In this document: positions 51,783 to 57,312 of the stretch, piece by piece
Layout of the letters: each line of letters starts with the position of its first letter
How positions within the stretch are numbered: position 1 is the stretch's first letter
Assembly (NCBI GenBank): GCA_018433345.1
Contig: JAHDRK010000016.1
Span: 1 to 57,312, forward strand
Length of the DNA: 57,312 bases
DNA from: Syntrophobacterales bacterium
GTDB taxonomy: Bacteria; Desulfobacterota; Syntrophia; Syntrophales; UBA2210
Direction: 5' to 3'
The notes under the pieces: generated by a model
Told to the model about the DNA's origin: nothing
Seen by the model: only the letters and a program-made list of their open reading frames with translations
The model's database searches: none
Position numbers and translations under genes: made by a program

Positions 51783-52550
51783 ATGAACAGCGGGACTATA
51801 AACAGGACGTTATTCGAGTTGGCTGAGGCGCAGGAAATTTCCTCTTCCACCGTCGCAGATGTCCGTATCGGACTGGGATACGCATCGGTGTTGCTCGAGG
51901 GTGGCCGGCTCGGCCTTTCGGCGGTTCTCCGCCGGGACATGGAACCGGGTTGCAATCTGGTAACGAGGGCGGGTACCATGGCCGGGGGACCGGCGTCGGA
52001 ACTGCTCAAGTTGCTGGTGCAAGGAGAAACGCCCTTGGACAAGACTATCGGACTGGCCACGGCAAATGCAATCCTCAATCCCGGCGCGCCTTCGCGGGAA
52101 GATGACACCCTGGAGTTGATAGGGCTTTCCGACAAAGACCGGGTGACCATGGTGGGATTTTTCGGCCCCCTGGTGGAAAGGATCAAGGACACCGGGGCAA
52201 GGCTTTCCATCGTAGAGATCGACAGGCACAGGCCGGGCATCCACAATAGTGACGATGCCCGAACGGCTCTGGAGCGGGCAACGGTGGCCTTGATCACCGC
52301 AACATCGCTTTTGAATGACACACTTGAATCGATTTTGAGCCGCCTGCCATCGGCGCGTCACGTTACCTTGCTGGGGCCTTCCACACCGCTGGCGCCGAAA
52401 GCCTTCCAGGGTACACCGGTAAATCACCTGGCGGGTTCCGTCAGCATGGACAACAGAAAGATACTGCAGATCGTATCCGAGGGGGGAGGCACGCCGATCA
52501 TGCGTCCATGGCTGCGATTCGTCAACATTGTTTGGAACAAAGCACCATAG
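51783..52550 (+). CDS. DUF364-family protein
   Basis: The 255-residue protein has the DUF364/DUF4213 pattern: a first domain with VRIGLGYASVLLEGGRLG and IGLATANAILNPG, then a Rossmann-like second half with VGFFGPLVERIKD and VTLLGPSTPLAPKAF. Family members are linked in genomes to metal and molybdenum genes, but the function is unsettled. mobB follows after 11 bp, supporting a molybdenum link. ATG 51783 follows AGGACGGCGGG; earlier in-frame starts are possible. Confidence 0.75.
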   Translation: MNSGTINRTLFELAEAQEISSSTVADVRIGLGYASVLLEGGRLGLSAVLRRDMEPGCNLVTRAGTMAGGPASELLKLLVQGETPLDKTIGLATANAILNPGAPSREDDTLELIGLSDKDRVTMVGFFGPLVERIKDTGARLSIVEIDRHRPGIHNSDDARTALERATVALITATSLLNDTLESILSRLPSARHVTLLGPSTPLAPKAFQGTPVNHLAGSVSMDNRKILQIVSEGGGTPIMRPWLRFVNIVWNKAP

Positions 52551-52561
52551 CAGAGAAGAAG

Positions 52562-53056
52562 ATGACTTCCATACTTGCAATCGTCGGAAAATCGAATTCC
52601 GGAAAAACGACACTCATTGAACGGCTGATACCCGTCCTGAAGGATCGGGGGCTTCGTGTCGCAACGATAAAGCACAACCGCCACGGGTTTGACATCGATC
52701 ACAAAGGGAAGGACAGCTGGCGACACCGAAAGGCGGGTTCGGCGGCCACGGTTGTGGCCTCTCCCCAAATGGTCGCCCTTGTGGAAGACACCGAACGGGA
52801 CTATGATATAAAGGAACTGGTCGACCGGTACATACACAATGCCGATATAGTGCTGGTGGAAGGATTCAAAGACAATCCCTTTCCCAAAATCGAGGTATCC
52901 CTCACGGCCTCGAGACACGAACTGATCTGCACAAAAGAAGACGGCCTCCTAGCCATCGCCAGTGACCGGAAATACAATCGGGGTGTTCCCTGTTTTGATA
53001 TAAATGATATCGAGGGCTTGGCCGATTTCATAGAACAAAGGTTTTTTTCATCTTGA
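52562..53056 (+). CDS. mobB: Molybdopterin-guanine dinucleotide biosynthesis protein B
   Basis: The 164-residue GTP-binding protein has Walker A GKSNSGKTTLIERL, the conserved TIKHNRHGFDID and the C-terminal LVEGFKDNPFPKIEV. MobB assists MobA in attaching GMP to molybdopterin. This provides the cofactor for the molybdopterin oxidoreductase at 8481 and probably others. ATG at 52562 is used; an earlier in-frame start overlaps the DUF364 gene. Confidence 0.92.
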   Translation: MTSILAIVGKSNSGKTTLIERLIPVLKDRGLRVATIKHNRHGFDIDHKGKDSWRHRKAGSAATVVASPQMVALVEDTERDYDIKELVDRYIHNADIVLVEGFKDNPFPKIEVSLTASRHELICTKEDGLLAIASDRKYNRGVPCFDINDIEGLADFIEQRFFSS

Positions 53057-53112
53057 CGGTGTACCGGCAATGATACAAGTTTAAGGAGTGCCGAGCGAAA
53101 CAGCGTATCGCC

Positions 53113-53460
53113 ATGGATCACGTGAGATCGATAATCGACGCGATGACCATCGCACAGGCATTTAAATGGGCGCTAGTGGTCCTTGTGGCAGGTTTTATAG
53201 GACAATTCGGCAGGAAATTCGCTGAATATCTCATTGAAAGGGCGAGACGGAAAAAGAAAGCGACGGCCGCCGCCGAGAGAGCCCTGAGGGAAACCCGTTC
53301 CGGACCGCCGGAAACATCTAGTGAAAGCGTGCCGCAGGATGCGGAGGGTTCCAAATCTTTACCCGACCCATCAAAGGAAGCCAAAACGAAGGCAAAGCTG
53401 GAGAAAAAAATGGCCAAGGCCAAAGCCAAACAATTGAAGAAGGCGGCGAAAGGCGATTAA
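53113..53460 (+). CDS. Small single-pass membrane protein with lysine-rich tail
   Basis: The 115-residue protein has one membrane helix (WALVVLVAGFIGQFG, about 19-33), a basic stretch immediately after, a Pro/Ser/Glu-rich linker and a Lys/Ala-rich coiled C-terminus (KAKLEKKMAKAKAKQLKK). I do not recognise a family. It lies between mobB and greA on the same strand. Confidence 0.65.
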   Translation: MDHVRSIIDAMTIAQAFKWALVVLVAGFIGQFGRKFAEYLIERARRKKKATAAAERALRETRSGPPETSSESVPQDAEGSKSLPDPSKEAKTKAKLEKKMAKAKAKQLKKAAKGD

Positions 53461-53485
53461 TTTTAAGCACAGGGGGAGGCTCTAT

Positions 53486-53968
53486 ATGCAGAAAGTCCCG
53501 ATCACAAAACCGGGATTCGAAAAACTCAAAAAGGACCTGGATCATCTCAAAAGGGTCGCGGTTCCCGAAAACATACGACAGATAGAGGCCGCGCGGGCCC
53601 ACGGCGACATCTCGGAGAACGCCGAGTATGAAGCCGCAAAAGAACAGCAATCCTTCATACAGGGAAAAATCCAGGAATTAGAAAACAAGCTTGCCACGTC
53701 GGCAATAATCGATTCCGCAGATCTTACCGGCGAACGCGCTGTTTTCGGATCCACGGTGATTCTGGAAGACACTATCAAGGGTGAAACAATAGAGTACATT
53801 CTAGTGGGACCCTATGAATCGGACATCGACAATAACAAAATTTCCGTCACATCTCCCATCGGCAAGGCGCTCATCGGCAGGGAGGTGGGAGAAGAGGTGA
53901 CGGTTAAGACGCCCGGCGGCGTCAGAAAGTTCGAGATCGTGGATATCGCCGCCAAGCCGGCCACATAA
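53486..53968 (+). CDS. greA: Transcript cleavage factor GreA
   Basis: The 160-residue protein has the N-terminal coiled coil with the acidic tip ARAHGDISENAEYEAAKE and the C-terminal FKBP-like domain ending GREVGEEVTVKTPGGVRKFEIVDI. GreA rescues arrested RNA polymerase by stimulating transcript cleavage. GGGGGAGG precedes the ATG. A strong hairpin lies 41 bp after the stop. Confidence 0.97.
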   Translation: MQKVPITKPGFEKLKKDLDHLKRVAVPENIRQIEAARAHGDISENAEYEAAKEQQSFIQGKIQELENKLATSAIIDSADLTGERAVFGSTVILEDTIKGETIEYILVGPYESDIDNNKISVTSPIGKALIGREVGEEVTVKTPGGVRKFEIVDIAAKPAT

Positions 53969-54465
53969 CATAAACACCGGGCAGAGCGCGCCTGCGCCTG
54001 ATATACAAAGCCGGGAGAAGGGCATCTCCCGGGCTGTGGAAAGAGAGTGAAACAATACGCCTGAAATTCGCCGAAATTGGAGGGTCTCTAAATCGTGACC
54101 TTTAGGATCGACGACAGCGAAGTAATCGGCCGGGACAGTTAAAGAGACTAACGATCCTGCATCGGCGGAGGTGGTCGGGATCATCAATGCCCCGAAACGC
54201 ACATGAAGAATGCGCGTATCGCCCAATTCCCGGCGTCGTGGGAGCCCCGCAGCCTTAGGAATCTCTTTTCGAACCGGTACCCGAGCACAAACTCAAGCAT
54301 GGCGGATCGCTTTACCTTACATGAACGGGACGAACCTTTCCTTCCGAGCCCGACCCTGATCAACCCTTACAGTATTGCTCCCCATCGACCGCGCCTTTTC
54401 ACTGGATACGCCGCCTCGAAGACAGGCGCGCGTCGTCCCTCAAGCTACAGGGTGAATATCGAAAA
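53969..54465. other. Intergenic region after greA with a strong hairpin
   Basis: GCCGGGAGA (54010-54018) and TCTCCCGGC-type arm (54025-54034) form a GC-rich stem with a six-base loop, but no T run follows, so it is a weak terminator candidate for greA. The rest of the 497-bp region, upstream of the acyl-CoA synthetase, shows no recognisable gene, promoter or repeat. Confidence 0.45.
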
Positions 54466-56472
54466 ATGGCCTTCGAAAAAGACACCATATGCGCCCTATT
54501 TCATCGCCAAGCATTACGCTTCGGAGATTCGCGGGTCTTTCTCTCCGCAAAAATCGATGAACATGGTCGTCGCAGCACTCGCTACCACCACAGAACCTGG
54601 AAAGATGTCCGTGAACAGGTCTTGAATTTCGGAAGGGGCCTCGTGGCCCTTGGATTGAGACAGGGCGACAGGGTGGTCCTTGCAGCGGAAAACCATCCTT
54701 GGTGGATCGTGGCGGACCAGGCCATAGTGGGCGCGGGAGGTGTCACCGCGGCCATCCATCCGGAACAGGCCGAGGAGGAACTCCTGCGGATGACCAGGGA
54801 GACCGGCGCCCATATCGCCATTGTGTCAACCATGGCAAAGGCGTCTCTCATATTGAGTGTAGATGAAGATGTGTCTTTTCTGCACACTATTATCGTTATG
54901 GAACCACTGGAAGAAGAGCATCACGGGAGTCTCCGCACATTCCAGGAAGTGATGGATCTGGGACGTCGCAGCATATCGACAGCCGAAATGGAGGACAGGA
55001 TTGAGGCCGTGGAACCCGGCGACATTGCATCTATCGTCTATACCTCGGGATCCACGGGACGACCGAAGGGCGTCGCCATAACCCATGAAAACTGGACGGC
55101 GAACATGCGCCAGGGTCTTCAGTCGATTTTGGCGAGAAAAAGACAGGAACGTAACATCCCGCTCACGCACCTGGTGCACCTTCCACTTTCTCACGCTTAC
55201 GGGAGGACGGGCGACTATCACTCGGGAGGACTGTCCCTGGGCGGCAGGCTTATCTTTGCAGAAAGCTATAAAACGCTAGACAAAACGATTCGCGAAGTTC
55301 GGCCCAACGTGCTCATCAGCATACCGCGCACCTTTGAAAAGTTCTATGGTGGGATGATCGCGGGCATAATGAAACAACCCCCCTGGAAGCAGAACATTTT
55401 CAGGTGGGCACTGAAAGTGGGGGTGGAGTACGTGAAAGCCACATCGGAGGGAAGACGCCTGTCGGCCCGCGGCTTTTTCAAATTGGGCGTTGCCCACACA
55501 CTCGTATTCGCACCAATCAGAAAAGCGGCCGGACTGGACCGCCTTGTCTACACCCTGTCAGGAGGAGGCAGGTTGTCGGAAGAGGCCTGCAACTTCATCA
55601 GGGCATTGGGGATCCCCGTAAACGAGGGTTACGGGCTTACAGAAACGTCCGCCCTTGTGAGCCTCAACGACCCTGCGCTGCTCGAACTCGACGAAGAAAG
55701 GATGTCGACCGTTGAAAAGTGGATGATTGACTGGCTTGTCGACGTCATTATGATGGACCAGGGTCGGGGCAAGAATCCTTACGCAGGTCTGCTGCGACCG
55801 CTGAAACTTTTTATGGCTTACCGGAAGGTGGGCTACAGGCAAAGGGTGAGACCCGGGAGCGTGGGGCGGCCGGTCGTTGAAACGGAGGTAAAAATCAACG
55901 AAGACGGAGAAATCCTAGTTAAGGGACCCCAAGTCTTCAAGGGCTACTGGAACCTGCCCGAAAAAACCAAGGCTGCCTTTACCGGAGACGGGTGGTTCAG
56001 AACAGAGGACATAGGCAGGCTCGACAAGGACGGATTCCTTTTTCTCCACGATCGAAAGCAAAATATCTTTGTCCTAGAGGACGGAAGAACCATAGCCCCC
56101 GGCCCCATAGAAGAGGCCCTGACCGATCAGCCATACATCGAACAGGCCTTTATCGTAGGTGAAGACCGAAAGTACTGTATCGCCTTGATAGTTCCGGATT
56201 TCAAAAAGTTATACTCCTTCGCCCGTTCCATGGGACTTCAGGCAGGTTCCAAGGGGGAATTGACGGCGCTCAAGGAAGTGCAGGAGCTTATAAAAGAACA
56301 GGTGGACGAGGTGAACCGGCGGCTCGCCCCGTACGAGAAGATTAGATATTGTTCAGTATTGACGGGATATTTTTCACTCAAGACGGGCGAGCTGACCCAC
56401 AACCTGAAAGCCAAGCGCAGAGCGATCGAGAAGAGGTACAAGACCGAAATCGAAGCCATGTACGAAGAATGA
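54466..56472 (+). CDS. Long-chain acyl-CoA synthetase (AMP-forming) with a central insertion
   Basis: The 668-residue AMP-binding enzyme has the P-loop YTSGSTGRPKG (about residue 190), YGLTETSALVS (about 388) and the hinge/ATP motif GWFRTEDIGRLDKDGFLFLHDRKQN. It activates a fatty acid to acyl-CoA via acyl-AMP. Between YGLTETS and SVGRPVVETEVKI some 60 residues occur instead of about 15, including a Met/Asp-rich segment (DWLVDVIMMDQGRGKNPYAG). The ribosome site is weak. The enzyme may act in fatty-acid uptake or degradation; nearby genes give no further clue. Confidence 0.9.
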   Translation: MAFEKDTICALFHRQALRFGDSRVFLSAKIDEHGRRSTRYHHRTWKDVREQVLNFGRGLVALGLRQGDRVVLAAENHPWWIVADQAIVGAGGVTAAIHPEQAEEELLRMTRETGAHIAIVSTMAKASLILSVDEDVSFLHTIIVMEPLEEEHHGSLRTFQEVMDLGRRSISTAEMEDRIEAVEPGDIASIVYTSGSTGRPKGVAITHENWTANMRQGLQSILARKRQERNIPLTHLVHLPLSHAYGRTGDYHSGGLSLGGRLIFAESYKTLDKTIREVRPNVLISIPRTFEKFYGGMIAGIMKQPPWKQNIFRWALKVGVEYVKATSEGRRLSARGFFKLGVAHTLVFAPIRKAAGLDRLVYTLSGGGRLSEEACNFIRALGIPVNEGYGLTETSALVSLNDPALLELDEERMSTVEKWMIDWLVDVIMMDQGRGKNPYAGLLRPLKLFMAYRKVGYRQRVRPGSVGRPVVETEVKINEDGEILVKGPQVFKGYWNLPEKTKAAFTGDGWFRTEDIGRLDKDGFLFLHDRKQNIFVLEDGRTIAPGPIEEALTDQPYIEQAFIVGEDRKYCIALIVPDFKKLYSFARSMGLQAGSKGELTALKEVQELIKEQVDEVNRRLAPYEKIRYCSVLTGYFSLKTGELTHNLKAKRRAIEKRYKTEIEAMYEE

Positions 56473-56562
56473 ATCCAAGGGACAACGCTAAACCCGCCCG
56501 GCGTGGCGGGAGAAGTGCTTCATTTTGCCCATGGAATCGTCATGTGACCGCTGTCGACCGCT

Positions 56563-57312
56563 CTAATCCTCAAATACCGCTCCCGTACTGGCCGAGGTAA
56601 CCATTTTCGCGTAGCGGGCCAGGTATCCCCTGGTAAGTGTAATGGACGGTTCCCGAGGCTTTAATCCCTTTTTCCGAGCGGCCAGCTCCCTGTCGGACAC
56701 ATTGAGATCGATCCTCTTGCCTGGAATATCTATTTCTATAATATCGCCTTCTTCCACAAGGGCGATGGGACCGCCCTCGGCTGCCTCCGGTGAAATGTGG
56801 CCGATGGCGGCGCCTCTGGTACCGCCGCTGAACCGACCGTCGGTAAGCAGTGTCACCGATTTGTCCAAGCCCATACCCACTATGGCCGAGGTGGGTGCGA
56901 GCATCTCCCTCATCCCCGGGCCGCCTTTGGGCCCTTCATAGCGTATAACCACCACGTCGCCCGGTTTGATGCGACCGCCAAGGATCGCCTCGATGGCGGC
57001 ATCTTCCGAGTCGAACACCCGTGCCCGGCCCTTGTTGACCATCATTTCGGGGGCCACGGCGGACTGCTTCACCACCGCCCCGTCGGGCGCCAGGTTGCCC
57101 CGAAGAACAGCGATGCCGCCTTCCTTTCCGTAGGGATCGTCGAGAGGCCGGATCACGGAAGAATCTTTTATGGATGCCTTTTCGAGGTTCTGTTCTACTG
57201 TTTTTCCGGTCACTGTGAAAACGTCGGTGTTAATGACGCCCAAGGGGGAAATGCGCTTCATGACCGCCTGGATACCCCCAGCCTCATTGAGATCCTCTAT
57301 GTGGTGCGTCCC
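56563..57312 (-). CDS. ilvD: Dihydroxy-acid dehydratase, C-terminal part (runs off window)
   Basis: The last 249 codons of IlvD are visible: from [16 protein letters not shown] at the window edge through [41 protein letters not shown] and [20 protein letters not shown] to the end ALRYAKMV-type tail and stop. It is an iron-sulfur enzyme that dehydrates 2,3-dihydroxy acids in valine/isoleucine synthesis. The N-terminal half with the cluster cysteines lies beyond the window. Confidence 0.95.
   Translation of the reverse strand, partial: GTHHIEDLNEAGGIQAVMKRISPLGVINTDVFTVTGKTVEQNLEKASIKDSSVIRPLDDPYGKEGGIAVLRGNLAPDGAVVKQSAVAPEMMVNKGRARVFDSEDAAIEAILGGRIKPGDVVVIRYEGPKGGPGMREMLAPTSAIVGMGLDKSVTLLTDGRFSGGTRGAAIGHISPEAAEGGPIALVEEGDIIEIDIPGKRIDLNVSDRELAARKKGLKPREPSITLTRGYLARYAKMVTSASTGAVFED

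Noticed and set aside
54203..54625. 140-codon plus-strand frame before the acyl-CoA synthetase
   Set aside because: Overlaps the start of the synthetase in another frame, has biased composition and no similarity.

Overview
The window looks like a chromosomal segment of a strictly anaerobic Deltaproteobacterium (Desulfobacterota; my best guess is a syntrophic or sulfate-reducing relative of Syntrophaceae or Desulfobacteraceae). This is inferred from gene content: a ferredoxin-linked 2-oxoacid oxidoreductase, two-subunit iron-sulfur fumarase, an ADP-forming acyl-CoA synthetase homologue, CoA-transferase, a membrane-bound uptake [NiFe] hydrogenase, PAS-LuxR regulators and a moderately high GC content. 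No rRNA is present, so the taxonomy cannot be read directly.

Layout. 1-5967 (minus strand) is housekeeping: the end of a porG-porD type oxidoreductase operon with its own promoter, then a tightly packed tadA - tRNA-Ser(CGA) - tRNA-Ser(GGA) - SRP RNA - dnaX - ybaB - recR - fumarase alpha/beta train whose genes are repeatedly coupled by 4-nt ATGA/GTGA overlaps. 6314-18440 is metabolic and accessory: MFS transporter, GDPD phosphodiesterase, cytosolic molybdopterin oxidoreductase, TetR regulator, SDR, CoA-binding acyl-CoA synthetase, UspA, a 4-hydroxybutyryl-CoA dehydratase/HpaB-family flavoprotein, a PAS-PAS-LuxR regulator, a tautomerase and a response regulator. 18862-23426 holds a DUF4139-like exported protein, ppsR, a J-domain protein, a saccharopine-dehydrogenase-like gene split in two, and tRNA-Gln with a textbook promoter and terminator. 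23491-32901 is patchy: RDD membrane protein, acetyl-CoA hydrolase/transferase, a decayed nrfD, a TetR-alpha/beta hydrolase-DUF1330 group, GNAT, an orphan CheR coupled to a THEP1-type NTPase, and a B12-binding-type radical SAM protein.

33079-53056 is the most coherent part, a metal-enzyme locus. modABC (molybdate import) and an FmdE-like zinc-ribbon protein lead into a group 1 [NiFe] hydrogenase (small, large, cytochrome b), its maturation protease, and hypA-hypC-hypD-hypB-hypF-hypE. Facing these on the minus strand are nikR and a five-gene ECF nickel importer nikK-nikM-nikL-nikQ-nikO. The locus thus encodes nickel sensing, import, insertion, cyanide-ligand synthesis, endoproteolysis and the enzyme itself. 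Beyond an alcohol dehydrogenase come a DUF364 protein and mobB (molybdenum cofactor), then a small membrane protein, greA, an acyl-CoA synthetase with a large insertion, and the C-terminal part of ilvD running off the end.

The strongest unexplained signal is a concentric three-part palindrome (36004-36037) on the hydrogenase promoter. Other points worth checking are the split saccharopine-dehydrogenase-like gene, the nrfD remnant, loss of cluster ligands in the dehydratase-family protein, a J-domain protein with helical repeats like those of secretion ATPases, and a degenerate heptamer repeat. I saw no CRISPR array, insertion sequence, integrase, phage gene or replication origin, and no clear proof of a wholly new system.
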